This document shows, piece after piece, positions 53,340-64,000 of a stretch of DNA of 64,000 nucleotides. A program made the translations under genes and the position numbers. The DNA is from Piliocolobus tephrosceles (lineage: Eukaryota > Chordata > Mammalia > Primates > Cercopithecidae), in the NCBI RefSeq assembly GCF_002776525.5, contig NC_045449.1:1914717-1978716 (forward strand), written 5' to 3'. The notes under the pieces were generated by a model, which saw nothing but the letters and a program-made list of their open reading frames with translations, was not told where the DNA came from and searched no databases. Every line of letters begins with the position of its first letter. Position 1 is the stretch's first letter.

Positions 53340-53645
53340 TTTTTTTTTTTTTTTTTGAGACAGTCTCTCTCTGTCGTTCTGCTGCCCAGGCTGATCAGTT
53401 GGGTGAAATCAGCTCACTGCAACATCCGCCTCCTGGGTTCAAGCAATTCTCATGCCTCAGCCTTCTGAGTAGCTGGGACTACAGGCATATGCCACCACGC
53501 CCAGCTAATTTTTTTTTGTCTTCTTCGTCAAGACAGGGTTTCACCATGTTGCCCAAGCTGGTCTTCAACTCCTGAGCTCAGGCAACCCACCTGCCTCAGC
53601 CTCCCAAAGTGCTGGGATTACAGGCATGAGCCACTGTGCCCAGCC
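53340..53645 (-). repeat. Alu SINE
   Basis: Antisense Alu with poly(T), a diverged right-arm start (tcgttctgctgcccaggctg), ending gtgcccagcc. Confidence 0.93.
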
Positions 53646-53761
53646 TATAGGTAGTACTTTAGTTGTGTTAATTGACAAGGTTATTCAGTGTATCTAATCC
53701 TACCATACAACTAAAAATGGAAGACCCTGTTAAACTCTTTGAGTTCTAAAAACCTCATGTA

Positions 53762-53887
53762 GGGTGGGCACAGTGGCTCACACCCATAATTCCAGCACTT
53801 TGGGAGGCCAAAGTGGCTGAGATCGCGCCTGTACTCCAGCCTGGGCAACAGAGCGAGACTTCATCTCAAAAAAAAAAAAAAAAAAAA
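53762..53887 (+). repeat. Alu with most of its body deleted
   Basis: Head gggtgggcacagtggctcac to tgggaggccaaagtggc is fused directly to right-arm end tgagatcgcgcctgtactcc and poly(A). About 180 bases are missing, leaving a 126-base element. Confidence 0.92.
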
Positions 53888-54802
53888 GGCATAGAGCACA
53901 CCTTTACATCAGAAGCCATAGTGAGGCTGATGTACCTTCAGAAATAAAAACAAAAAAGAAAAAAAACAAAATACAAGAAGCCATAGAGAGGAAAATCCAT
54001 TCTTGCTCATCCATTCTGAACTCAGTTAGGTGCCTGTTGGTAACTGGAATAGTTTCCGGAAAGAACAATCCACCCTGAAGTTCGGGTCAATGTAGACTCT
54101 ACCTGTCTGCAAGTGTTCCTGAGTAGATGAATGATGCTCTACCTAAATCTCAATATATATTCCATGTCTTTTTTTAGTCTTTTTTAGTTATTCAGATTTT
54201 AGTTATTCAGATTAGCATCTGAGTAACTAAAATATTTAAAATAACTAAAATCTTTCAGGGCTCCTTTCCTAAATATTTCTCTTTATTGACACAAAGAAAC
54301 AACAGGAGAAAAAGGGCCTAGAAGATATGATTAAATGAACTAAAATAATGTATATGGGAGGTTATAATTCTCAAAAAACAACAGTAATGCAAAAACATGC
54401 TCAAGTAAAACCTAGTGAAGCCTGTGGAAGCATGAACTCTGGTGCCTGGCACAGGCTAAGTGGTAAATATCTGTTAGATTACATAACATACTTACTTTAG
54501 ATGGGCAGGTGATGGGGCCAATGCATCCACATCCCAAAACAATGCTGAGCAGACTTTGTGACCACTTTCAGGGGAAAAACCAAGGCAGAGACTTGACCCT
54601 TGCCCTATTTCAGAGGACGCAACCCCATACTGGGAGATGAACAGATAGGAGTAAGTAGGTCACCTGTGCTGTGTTCCTTTGACCTACCAAAGAAACATAC
54701 ACCCTTCGGTCTAAGAGAAAAAGACTGTAAATTTGTTCTGCCTTCATGTTTGGTAAAGAATTTCAGCGACAGTGAATTTGATGGCTCAAGATGATAATGT
54801 CT
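53888..54802. other. non-repetitive stretch with an AT-rich inverted repeat
   Basis: About 900 bases. 'agaagccatag' recurs at about 53910 and 53978. An inverted repeat lies at 54170-54253. No gene was recognised. Confidence 0.5.
54170..54253. repeat. AT-rich inverted repeat
   Basis: ttagttattcagat occurs twice (54184-54212), followed by the complementary gagtaactaaaatatttaaa and ataactaaaatct. The arms could pair with a loop around 'tagca'. Confidence 0.8.
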
Positions 54803-55118
54803 GTTTTTTTTTTTTTAGACCAACACTCTGCCACCCAGGCTACAGTGCAGTGGTGTGATCTCAGCTCACTGCAACCTTCGCCTCCCACGTTCAAGTGATT
54901 CTCGAACTCTTAAGCTCAACTGATCTGCCCACTTCAGCCTCCCAGGTAGCTAGGACTACAGGCGTATGCTGCCACGCCCGGCTAAGTTTTGTATTTTTAG
55001 TAGAAATTGGGTTTCACCACGTTGGCCAGGCTAGTCTTGAACTCCTGGCCTCAAGTGAGCCCTCCACCTCAGCCTCCCAAAATGCTGGGATTACAGGTGT
55101 GAGCCACCACGCCTGGCC
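54803..55118 (-). repeat. Alu SINE
   Basis: Antisense Alu with poly(T), a rearranged right-arm middle (cttaagctcaactgatctgc inserted), ending ccacgcctggcc. Confidence 0.93.
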
Positions 55119-55364
55119 TAAATTGTATTTTTATAGAATCTTTACAAAGTGCCTTCATAGAGCTGATCTCCTTTAATTCTCACAACAGCTCTTTGAGCTG
55201 GGTAGGGCAGTTAGGGGTTTCCTTATTTTATTGAAGAAGATATAGAAGCCCAGAGAGGTTACAGGCATATTTCATTTTTGCTTAAAAAAGAAAGAAAATC
55301 CAAAAGAAGGTATACATGAGATAGAGTTTTTGTTCATTTGGTTTGGAAAGCTGTAGGTTACAGG
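55119..55364 (+). repeat. MIR fragment and unique sequence
   Basis: About 55145-55262 reads tgatctcctttaattctcac, aacagctctttgagctgggt and atagaagcccagagaggtta, a MIR core. The rest is unassigned. Confidence 0.7.
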
Positions 55365-55650
55365 GGCCAGAACGATGGCTCACACCTGTAATCCCAGCAC
55401 TTTGGGAGGCCGAGGTGGGTGGATCATTTGAGGTCAGGAGTTTGAGACCAGCCTGGCCAACATGGTGAGACCATGTCTCTACTAAAAATATAAAAATTAG
55501 CCAGGCATGGTGGCACATGCCTGTAATCCCAGCTACTTCAGAGGCTGAGGCAGGAGAATCGCTTGAACCTGGGAGGCAGAGGTTGCAGTGAGCCAGGACT
55601 GCACCACTGCACTCCAGCCTGAGTGATAGAGCAAGACTACAGCTCAAAAA
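55365..55650 (+). repeat. Alu SINE, full length
   Basis: Plus-strand Alu (ggccagaacgatggctcaca). Flanking 17-base duplication aagctgtaggttacagg (55348-55364) / aagctataggttatagg (55651-55667), two differences. Confidence 0.96.
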
Positions 55651-55705
55651 AAGCTATAGGTTATAGGCCACACAAGTAGCTTATAGCAAGTTAGGATCAG
55701 AGTCT

Positions 55706-55839
55706 AGGTGGGCGTAGTGGTGCACACCAGTAGTCTCAGCTACTGGGAAGGCTGAGGCCGGAGAATCACTTGAGCTCAGGAGTTCAAGTCCAGCCTGGGC
55801 AACATAATGAGACCCTATCTCTAAAAAAAAAAAAAAAAA
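55706..55839 (+). repeat. Alu monomer (right-arm or FRAM type)
   Basis: One arm only, with taggtgggcgtagtggtgca and gcctgggcaacataatgaga, plus poly(A). gatcagag flanks both sides. Confidence 0.85.
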
Positions 55840-56163
55840 GATCAGAGCCAACATCTGACACCTTAATGCTCAGGCATTCCAAGGCCAATCAATTGAGTAA
55901 GGAGAAATTATACATTTAAAATGTACACAACAAATAGGCACACGAAAAGATGTTCGACATCACTAGTCATTAGGAAAAATGTGAAATCAAAACCACAGTG
56001 CAATACTACTTCACACCAATACACCGATTAGGATGGCTGTTATTAAAAAACAGAAGTGTGAGAATGTGAAGAAACTGGGACTCTTGTGCACTGGTGGTGA
56101 GGATGTAAAATGGCACAGCCGCCGTGGAAAATGTATGATTCTTCTTCAAAAAATTAAACATAG

Positions 56164-56500
56164 ATGACTGGGTACAGTGGCTCGCGCCTTAAATCCCAGC
56201 ACTTCGGGAGGCTTAGGTGGGTGGATCGCTTGAGCTCAGGAGTTCGAGACCAGCCAGGGCAACATGGTGAAACCCCATCTCTACCAAAAATGCAAAAACT
56301 TAGCTGGGTGTGGTGGTGCACGCCTGTGGTTCCAGCTACTCGGGAGGCTGAGGTGGGAGGATCATTTGAGTCCAGGAGGTGGAGGTTACAGCGAGCTGAG
56401 AGTGTGCCACTGCTCTCTAGCCTGGACAAAAGAGTGAGACCCCATCTCAAAAAATAAAACAAAATAAAATAACACAAAATAAAATAAAATAAAATAAAAT
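56164..56500 (+). repeat. Alu SINE with (AAAAT)n tail, in L1
   Basis: Head atgactgggtacagtggctc. The tail is an AAAAT repeat (56449-56500). Target duplication aattaaacatag at 56152-56163 and 56501-56512. Confidence 0.95.
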
Positions 56501-56870
56501 AATTAAACATAGAGTGACCACAGGATTCAGCAATTCTACTTTCTACTTCTGGGTATACACCCAAAAGAACTGAAAGCAGGATCTCAAAGAGATATTTGTA
56601 CATTTATGTTCACCGTTGCATTATTCACAACAGCCAAAAAGTGGAAGCAACCCAAGTGTCCATAAGAGGTGAACAGGCACACGAAGGGCGGCAGATACAT
56701 GCAGACGACAGAGGATTATTCAGCATGAAAAAGAAATGAAATTCTGCACGCGCTACGGCATGGATCAACCGTGAAATCATTATGCTAAGTGAAATAAGCC
56801 AATCACAAAAGGACAAATTTTATGATTCCACTTACATGAGGTTCACAGTGTAGTCAAATTTATGGAGAAA

Positions 56871-57173
56871 AGCTGGGTGCTGTGGCTCATACCTGTAATC
56901 CCCAAACTTTGGGAGGCCACAGCGGGCGGATCACTAGAGGCCAGGAGCTCAAGACCAACCTGGACAACATGCCAAAACTCTGTCTCTACTGAAAATACAA
57001 AAATTACCCAGGTGTGCTGGCAGGCGCCTGTAATCCCAGCTACTCAGGAGGCTGAGGCAGGAGAATTGTTTGAACCCGGAAAGCTGAGGTTGCAGTGAGC
57101 TGAGATGGCACCACTGCTCTCCAACCTGGGCGGTGGAGTAACACTCTGTCTCAAAAAAAAAAAAAAAAAAAAA
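56871..57173 (+). repeat. Alu SINE in L1
   Basis: agctgggtgctgtggctcat to a 23-base poly(A). Flanks ttatggagaaa / tcatagagaaa are an imperfect duplication. Confidence 0.94.
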
Positions 57174-57363
57174 AATCATAGAGAAAGTAAAAAGAATGAT
57201 AGTTGCCAGGGACTGGGGGGAGGGAGGAACGGAGACTTACCATTTTATGGGTACAGTGTTTGAGTTGGTGAAGATGAAAAAGCTCTAGAGATGGTTGGTG
57301 GTGATGGCTGCACAACAGTTTGAAAGTACTTAATGCCGTAGTACTTAAAAAACTGGTAAAAAC

Positions 57364-57668
57364 GGCTGGGCAAAGTGGGTCACGCCTATAATCCCAGCAC
57401 TTTGGGAGGCCGAGGAGAGTGGATCACTTGAAGTTAGGAGTTTGAGGCCAGCCTGGCCAACATGGTGAAACCCCGTCTCTATAAAAAATACAAAAATTAG
57501 CCAGGCATGGTGGCGCAGGCCTGTAATCCCAGCTACTTGGGAGGCTGAAGCAGGAGAATCACTTGAACCCAGGAGGCAGAGGTTGCAGTGAACAGAGATC
57601 ACAACACTACACTCCAGCCTGGGTGATAGAGCAAGATTCTGTCTCAAAAAAAGAAAGAAAAAAAAAAA
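57364..57668 (+). repeat. Alu SINE in L1
   Basis: ggctgggcaaagtgggtcac to an A-rich tail. It is in the same relative position of the L1 3' UTR (before 'aaaatggtaaat') as the MCUR1 retrocopy insertion at 35207. Confidence 0.94.
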
Positions 57669-57722
57669 CAGTTAAAATGGTAAATTTTTTCTTATGTATA
57701 TTTTATCACAATTAAAAAAAAT

Positions 57723-58309
57723 AGAATGAGCATTACTTTACGAATAAGACTAACCTCTCTTCCTAACTCCTCACCCTCCTGCCTCTTCTGGTATTTGACA
57801 TTTTGCAGCTTCTGGTATTGACAACACAAGGAAGAACAGGTAAAAGCTACCAGTGAACCAAGGGCTGTCCCTTGACCCCCTTACACCTGGAGCAAAAAGC
57901 AACCTAGGCAGGGCTTGTAGGCACTCCTTGACATTGTGGTCTCACTGGCAAGGCCAAATATTGTCCTCAGCTCTGTCTGTGTGAGATATGCAGGTAAAGA
58001 AAGAAACAACAAAAGATTCCTTCAGTTGTCTTTTTATGGGTTGGGCCCTCCAAGAAAGAGAGCTGGCTCTTAGTCCTAGGAGGCTAAAACTTGCCTTATA
58101 TCAAAATGTAAGTCAGTGGCAAAGCACCAATTCCAACATTTCAGTTCTAAGTCCACAGGACTTTAACGTTCCCACCGGGAGGATCCTGCTCATGTTTTGT
58201 AATCCTAAAAGGCAGAACTGCGTGTTCGTTCATGTTCAGTTTAGCAGGAGGGCTAGAAAGGAGACAGGTTAGATTCTGGAAGAGTGTCTTCTTCTGCCAA
58301 CTGCATCCA
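57723..58309. other. non-repetitive stretch
   Basis: About 590 bases, no repeat recognised. A 94-residue plus-strand frame (57988-58272) is open but unlike any family I know. Confidence 0.5.
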
Positions 58310-58317
58310 GTCTAGAG

Positions 58318-58658
58318 CAGGGGTCCCAGCCCCTGGGACTGTGGACCGTGGTACCAGTCCATAGCTTGTTAGGAAGTGGGCCGCACAGCAGGAAGAGAGC
58401 GGTGGAAGCAAGCAGGACCACCTGAGCTCTACCTCCTGTCAAGTCAGCAGCGGCATTAGATTCTCACAGGAGCGAAGCGCGAACCCTATTGAGAACCACA
58501 CGTGCAAGGAATCTAGCCTCCATGCTCCTTATGAGAACCTAACTAATGCTGGATGATAGGAAGTAGAAGAGTTTCATCCTGAAACCACCCACTGCTAATC
58601 CTATCTGTGGAAAAACAACAAAACCAGTCCCTGGTGCCAAAAAGGTTGGGGACCACCA
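58318..58658 (+). mobile_element. MER1-type hAT-Charlie DNA transposon
   Basis: Starts caggggtcccagcccctggg, has 'gccgcacagcaggaagagag' and agtccctggtgccaaaaagg-type text, and ends gttggggaccacca. The length of 341 bases fits MER1B. Perfect 8-base target duplication gtctagag at 58310-58317 and 58659-58666. Non-autonomous; no transposase. Confidence 0.93.
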
Positions 58659-58666
58659 GTCTAGAG

Positions 58667-60604
58667 TATCAAGGGCCCAAGACCAATGTGTTGAACAGAT
58701 GCTGTTGGCGCTGTCTACTGTGTTCACCAACATCCCCAAAGAACACAGCTACGCCCCATGTAATCAGGGGCCGCTCACCTCTAGGTGGTTACGTCCTCTG
58801 GCCCTTGAGGCTATGGAGGCTATGGATGGCCATCTCTGATGGCCATCTTGAGATGTTCTTCCTATTACACTTTATATTGCTGTTCCCAGAAGTGAGGCAA
58901 AGGCAAATCACAAAAGATCTCTGCCTATACAAAGTATAAGACAAGTTTTTAAAAATCACAAATGAGTACTGGTTGAATTAGGATACTTGATAGTGACATC
59001 TTACACCAAGGCTGTGAAATACCCTTTCCCCCAACTCTCAAATCCAGATCTCACTTGAGTGTGATGGATTGGGAAAAAAAAAAAAAAAAAAGAACAAGAA
59101 AAAAAACCACGTAACCCAGCTGTGACACTTCCTTCCACCTCTACCTGTACATCTGTTTCCTACGGCGTGCTGCTGCCTCAAGTAAGATGGGTGAGGCTTC
59201 TGTAGATGCTAGGGAACAAGATGGAACAAAAATGCTTCACACCTGGCTCCCAAATTACAGGAACGCTGGACTGAGGCCAACATAAGCTGGCACAGCACCA
59301 GCTGAAATGGACATCAATTAAGAAGCCTGTCATTTTTCAAGACTACAGGGTCTTTTTTCACTCCACAATCTGCACTGCTCCACAAACCAGCCACAGCACC
59401 ACTAGCAGGGTTTTCCAGATGGGATCATTTCCCTGAGATTCCACATTTGCAGATTTATTGCAGAACTTTTTAACCCATCCCTCCATTTTTAAAGCCTGAA
59501 ATATTATTCCACATTACAGTTTTATATTCAATTGAATTTACTTGTCTATATAGTAAAATCTGTACCTTCATGAACAGAAAAAGAAAGTTTTAAGCCTGCC
59601 TACAAGCTGCTGCTTTGCTTACAAAAAGACATGCAAATAACTGAGATTCGTGAAGGCTCAGAAATTCTTCTCTGAACACACTGCTCCAACTGGGGTCAGA
59701 GGTCAGAGAGCCTTGACCAGGCTCCACTGTCCTGGTGACACGGACAGATCTCCAGCACTAAGGCAGGCCTCCTCCGACCATCACACGCAGTGTTAGTGAT
59801 CCACGTCACATGCACAAAGAAAAAGAAACTCTACTAATGTCTAGTCAGTGGCAAATGTTGTTTAAGAAAAACATCTTAACAGGGATCAGCAATTAAAAAG
59901 TGACAAAATTCCACACAGTATCTTCTCTTGACTTTTATCCAATGGGGCAGGACATCTTCTCTACACCTACGTGGCTGCCCAGTGGAAAGAATTCCACGCA
60001 ACACGAAAGAGACCCATGGTGAGTATGTTCTGAGAACTGAATTCCACTGCCTCGGGGGCCTGTCTGCTGCTGCCAATTTGCTTCTCATGGCAGAACACTG
60101 TGTGTCAGAGCCCTGACGAGGCTCTGCCAATGCTTGTTTGGAAAAGAGTCCAGCTGGAGATGAAAGGAGTTCTTCAAAGCAGTGACTCCTTGGAGGCTAT
60201 CACTGTAGAACTGGGGAATGACTACTTATCAAAAAACTACTTCACTCTGGAATAGACTATGGGCAAGAAGCTGGCCTGACCTCTCGGGTATTCTGTTGGA
60301 GTCGGCCTGAGCTGGAGAGGCCTTGATGGGTTTGGAGTGATGGCAGGAAGTAAGGAACCCAGTTGAAGGTAAAGAGCCCAGAAGCTACATCATAGGTGGG
60401 GACAGGAGAAAGAACTGAAAAAAGCTTCAGAAATATGTCTGGACAACTCAGTTTGGCCCACTCCTTATACCCCTCTTTTATTTTAAATAAACAGCTTCAA
60501 AAGGGGTGGCCCTCACATCTTTCTGCTAAGGTCTCAATTTCCTTATGTTCCTCTACTAAGAGAGCCTGAAACCTTCAGCATTTAATCAGTCAAAACTTAG
60601 TCTC
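58667..60604. other. long non-repetitive block
   Basis: About 1.9 kb with no Alu, L1 or hAT recognised apart from a poly(A) run at 59073-59091. Short frames on both strands (for example at 59876-60130) overlap and match nothing I know. No exon can be supported. Confidence 0.5.
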
Positions 60605-61705
60605 TGAAGTGAAAAGACAAGCCACAGACTGAGAGAAAATATCTGCAATGTATTTGTATCTGACAAAGGATTTGCATCCTAGATATATAAAGACCTCTCA
60701 AGACCCAGTAAGAAAATAATCCAATTTAACAATAGGCAAAAGATGTGAACAGACGCTTCACCAAAGAAGATACACAGATGACAAATAAACATATGAAAAG
60801 ATGCTCAACATCATCAGCCAGCAGAGAAATGTGAATTAAAGTCACAAGGTACCTATTATAATTATTTAAAAACACAAACTGACAATATCAAGTGCTGATA
60901 AGGATGCCAGAACAACAGGAACTGCTCATGCAATACGGTACAGCCACTTTGTAAAAAACAGTTTGGCGGTTTCTAGCAAAGGTAAACATACTCCTATATA
61001 GACCATCCGTTCCATTCCCAAGTATTTATCCAAGAGAAATGAAAACTTAAGTTCCTTTAAGAAATGTAAAGACTGATGCACAAATGTTTACAGCTGTTCT
61101 ATCCATGACCACCAAAAACTACAAATAGTCCAAATGTTCAACTGGTGAATAGATAAACAAACCATAGTGTATGTACACAATGGAATACTACTCTGCAACA
61201 AAAAAGAACGTATGATTGATACAGGCAACAGCATGCATGAATCTCAAATGCATTATGCTATGTGAAAAGAAGCCAAACTCAAAAGTTCTATATCAAGCTT
61301 GCCCAACCCATGGCCCATGCGGCCCAACACAAATTTATAAACTTTCTTAAAATATTACGAGATGTTTTTTGAGGTTTTTTTTTAGCTTATCAGCTATCGT
61401 TAGTGATAGTGTAGTTTATGTGTGGCCCAAGACAATCCTTCTTCTAATGTGGTCCAGGGAAGCCAAAAGATCGGACACCTCTGCTCTATGTACTGTATGA
61501 TTTTATGTATATGTCATTCTGGAAGAGGCTAAGTTATAGAGACAGAAAACATCAGAGGTTGTCAGGGACTGGGGATGGGAAGGGAGCTGGTTGCATGAGG
61601 GAATTTTTGGGGATGTTGAAAATGCTCTATATCTTCATTGTAGTGACGGCTACATGAAAGTATGTGTTTCTCAAAACAGTGCAACAAAGAGTGAATTTTA
61701 ACTTA
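60605..61705 (+). repeat. L1 LINE 3' region, cut by an antisense MER30
   Basis: Sense L1: aggcaaaagatgtgaacaga, cacaatggaatactactctg, ttgtcagggactggggatgg, ttgtagtgacggctacatga. Pieces are 60605-61293 and 61484-61705. Confidence 0.92.
61294..61483 (-). mobile_element. MER30 hAT-Charlie DNA transposon, antisense
   Basis: caagcttgcccaacccatgg to ggacacctctg is the reverse complement of the MER30 at 28701, about 40 bases shorter. Imperfect 8-base target duplication ttctatat (61286-61293) / ctctatgt (61484-61491). Confidence 0.9.
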
Positions 61706-62208
61706 TGCAAACCCACCAATCTTGGTTGCTGAAAGTCTCTGTGGGAAAGGGGTAAACTGGTGGAACACCACTCCATGTGGTGACTGGGGATACCTGGGGA
61801 TGCATACATCTAGAGTGTGATGGGGCTGAGACAGAGCCCACTCTCACCTTGCAAAAATTAGAGACAACACTATAAAACAGACATACACTTATGTTGGAAT
61901 AAAAGGAATTTTATGCCCTTTGTCCTTCAACTTTTTCCTTGTTGTAGAGACAATACAACCTTCTTTAGAGATTAAAAAGGTACAAAATCTCAGCCTGATT
62001 TTCCTCCACCCTTTACCTGTCCTGTTTCATTTAGGCAGAGGTCTCTGTTTCTCCAAAGAGCAAAGTGTATATTCAAGCTGAAATCAGAGGCCTAGACTAA
62101 TTAGAGGCCTGCTGGCCAGAAGGGGTTAATGTGCACAGAACTTAGTAAAAATGAATGCTGAAACTATTTTTAATAATACACACCTGCCAACCTCTAATTA
62201 AAAATTAC
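61706..62208. other. non-repetitive stretch
   Basis: About 500 bases; nothing recognised. Confidence 0.5.
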
Positions 62209-62485
62209 AGGGACAGCATGGTGGCTGTAATCATAGCACTTTGGGAGGCCAAGGTGGGTGAACTGCTTGAGCTCAGGACTTCAAGACCAGCGTGGGCAAC
62301 ATGGTGAAATTCCATCTCTATAAAAAAAAATACAAAAATTAGCTGGGTGTGGTGGCGTGTACCTGTGGTCCCAGCTACTCAGAAGCTGAGGTGGGAGGAT
62401 CCCTTCAGCCCAGAAGGTTGAGGCTACAGTAAGCCACTACACTCCAGCATTGGCAACAAAACAAGATGTTGTCTGAAAAAAACAA
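62209..62485 (+). repeat. Alu SINE, diverged
   Basis: acagggacagcatggtggct; the head is shortened (gtggctgtaatcatagcac). Both arms are present; the right-arm end is diverged. Confidence 0.9.
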
Positions 62486-62507
62486 AGTATACTCTGAGGA
62501 AAAAAAA

Positions 62508-62815
62508 AATTTTTTTTTTTTTGAGATTGAGTCTCGTTCCATCACCCACGCTGGATTGCAGTGGTGTGATCTCAGCTCACTGCAATCTCTACCTTCCCGG
62601 TTCAAGCGATTTTCCTGCCTCAGCACCCCGAGCAGCTGGGATTACTGGAATTACAGGTGTGCGCCACTATGCCCGGCTAATTTTTGTATTTTTAGTAGAG
62701 ACAGGGTTTCACCACGTTGGCCAGGCTGGTCTCAAACTCCTGACCTCAGGTGATCTGTCTGCCGCAGCCTCCCAAAGTGCTGGGATTACAGGCGTGAGCC
62801 ACAGCACCTGAACCA
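62508..62815 (-). repeat. Alu SINE, full length
   Basis: Antisense Alu with poly(T), a small duplication (gggattactggaattacagg), ending cagcacctgaacc. Tail-to-tail with the preceding Alu. Confidence 0.94.
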
Positions 62816-63535
62816 AGAAATCTCTGTCATGTTTTCAGTGGGTAAGGGAAAAAATGTATCGATGTGAAAATAAAGTTTCTCTTCATGTCATTAACAAATG
62901 ATGAGGACAGCCACCTCCAAAGATATAGCAGATTAAAGGAAAAGGAAGCCTCTCATAATGAAGTTACATGACCACAGGGAGCAAGTTAGGTTCCATGGAA
63001 AAACATGTTTGTTACAGCAGTACCCAGAAAGCTACGAAAGCAGTGAGCTTGAAGAACAGAACATATCCCACTCCTGCTATAGTGTCTGAGCTTCACGCCT
63101 CTGCTTCACCACTTAGTCCTTCTAGTACTTCTTGGGTGCTTAGAGGAAGGAAATGGTAGAGAGACGCAGCTCTTACCTTCAAAGGGCACAAGCATGTAAG
63201 CATACGCACACATACAAATGCAGAGAAAAGGCCTTTTCATTTAAATGGAGGAAGCTGCCATGTCTACCTCTATAAGCAAAAGTATTAATCATCCACCGTC
63301 TGGTTTTAATCCACACGCTCCTGATCCCGCATTTGAATGTATTGTTATCAGGGGAAGGAGCATTTCTGCTCAATCTTATTCACCAGCCAAAAACCTGAAA
63401 ATGTGAAAACCATATTGGTAGAGTACCTTCTTAGAGACCCAGAAAACTGAGCTCAGCTGCTCTTTTATTGTTTTCTTTACCTTTTCTTAAAAAAAATGAT
63501 GAACAAATGTCAATTTCAGGGGCACTGAGATTAGA
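62816..63535. other. non-repetitive stretch
   Basis: About 720 bases; no repeat or gene recognised. Confidence 0.5.
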
Positions 63536-63544
63536 AAGAGCTCA

Positions 63545-63850
63545 GGCCGGGTGCTGTGGTTCATGCATGTAATCCCAGCACTTCAGGAAGCTGAGGTGAG
63601 CAGATTATTTGAGGTCAGGAGTTTGAGACCATCCTGGGCAACACAATGAAACTCTGTCACTATTGAAAATACAAACAAATTAGCTGGGTGTGGTCAGTGG
63701 GTGCCTGTAAACCCAGCTACTCCGGAGGCTGAGGCAGGAGAGTCGCCTGAACCCGGGAGGTGGAGGATGAAGTGAGCTGAGATTGCACCACTGCACTCCA
63801 CCCTGGGTGACAGAAAGACTCCCTCTTAAAAAAAAAAAAAAAAAAAAAGT
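63545..63850 (+). repeat. Alu SINE, full length
   Basis: Plus-strand Alu (ggccgggtgctgtggttcat) with a 20+ base poly(A). Target duplication aagagctca at 63536-63544 and 63851-63859. Confidence 0.96.
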
Positions 63851-63859
63851 AAGAGCTCA

Positions 63860-64000
63860 AATTATAGGTCCTTCTATCTCGGAGTGACACAATCCTCTAG
63901 GAAATTAGCACCTTTTCTTCTGTATTTCCCAAAGAGATCCAGCCACACACAACCTGACTGACATCAGCCTGTCAGATGCAAGACTGGGCACCCAGGTGCA
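63860..64000. other. window end, unassigned
   Basis: About 140 bases; nothing recognised. Confidence 0.5.

Larger units (their letters stand above)
55895..57722 (+). repeat. L1 LINE 3' end carrying three Alus
   Basis: Sense L1: gacatcactagtcattagga, ggatggctgttattaaaaaa, 'aagtggaagcaacccaagtg', agtgaaataagccaatcaca, attttatcacaattaaaaaa. Pieces are 55895-56163, 56501-56870, 57174-57363 and 57669-57722. Confidence 0.93.

Noticed and set aside
1..64000. tRNA, rRNA or snRNA genes
   Set aside because: No cloverleaf with A and B boxes outside Alu/MIR sequence and no rRNA or U-RNA core sequences were recognised on either strand. Short ncRNAs could be missed by eye.

Overview
This is nuclear DNA from an Old World monkey (Cercopithecidae, macaque/baboon-like). 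The sequence is saturated with Alu elements: I count roughly 85-90 copies or pieces, which I estimate at a little over a third of the window. Several of the youngest copies carry the cercopithecine AluY signature ('ggctcaagcctgtaatc' near the head, 'gagatccggccactgcac' in the right arm) in place of the usual ape/human bases. The rest is decayed L1, MIR/L2, hAT-Charlie DNA transposons (MER30, MER1, MER5-like and MER3-like), microsatellites and non-repetitive sequence. There are no bacterial-type genes, operons or CRISPR arrays. No rRNA or tRNA gene was recognised.

I found no intact protein-coding gene. The long open frames are almost all translations of Alu or L1 sequence. The one recognisable gene is a dead, 5'-truncated, intronless retrocopy of MCUR1/CCDC90A (mitochondrial calcium uniporter regulator 1) on the minus strand at 35218-36092. 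It has target-site duplications and sits inside an L1 3' region. The window therefore looks like intron or intergenic sequence of a gene-rich, Alu-rich chromosomal region. I cannot name the host locus.

Layout. 1-10 kb: Alu clusters in MIR/MER5 remnants, with non-repetitive stretches near 2, 3.3, 4.6, 5.9 and 7.1-8.0 kb. 10.4-11.4 kb: antisense L1 3' end. 11.4-22.9 kb: alternating Alus and unique sequence, with MIR and L2-like remnants. 22.9-29.4 kb: a dense Alu/L1 block, including an Alu with an internal triplication (24072-24706) and a MER30. 30.0-33.2 kb: the largest repeat-free block, with a weak exon-like segment on the minus strand at 31065-31244. 33.2-36.3 kb: a nested stack in which a MER3-like hAT is split by an L1, and the L1 carries three Alus and the MCUR1 retrocopy. 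36.4-45.0 kb: Alus and L1, including a fold-back Alu fusion (40338-40801) and a TG/CA palindromic microsatellite. 45.8-47.6 kb: unique sequence. 47.6-57.7 kb: Alu clusters and two L1 3' ends; a 10-N gap (51086-51095) lies in an AluY (TAAA)n tail. 57.7-64 kb: mostly unique sequence with a MER1, an L1 holding an antisense MER30, and a tail-to-tail Alu pair.

The main content is a record of layered retrotransposition and local rearrangement. I did not find a convincing new biological system. Repeat family names come from recognising consensus features by eye; boundaries are approximate to a few bases unless target-site duplications fix them.
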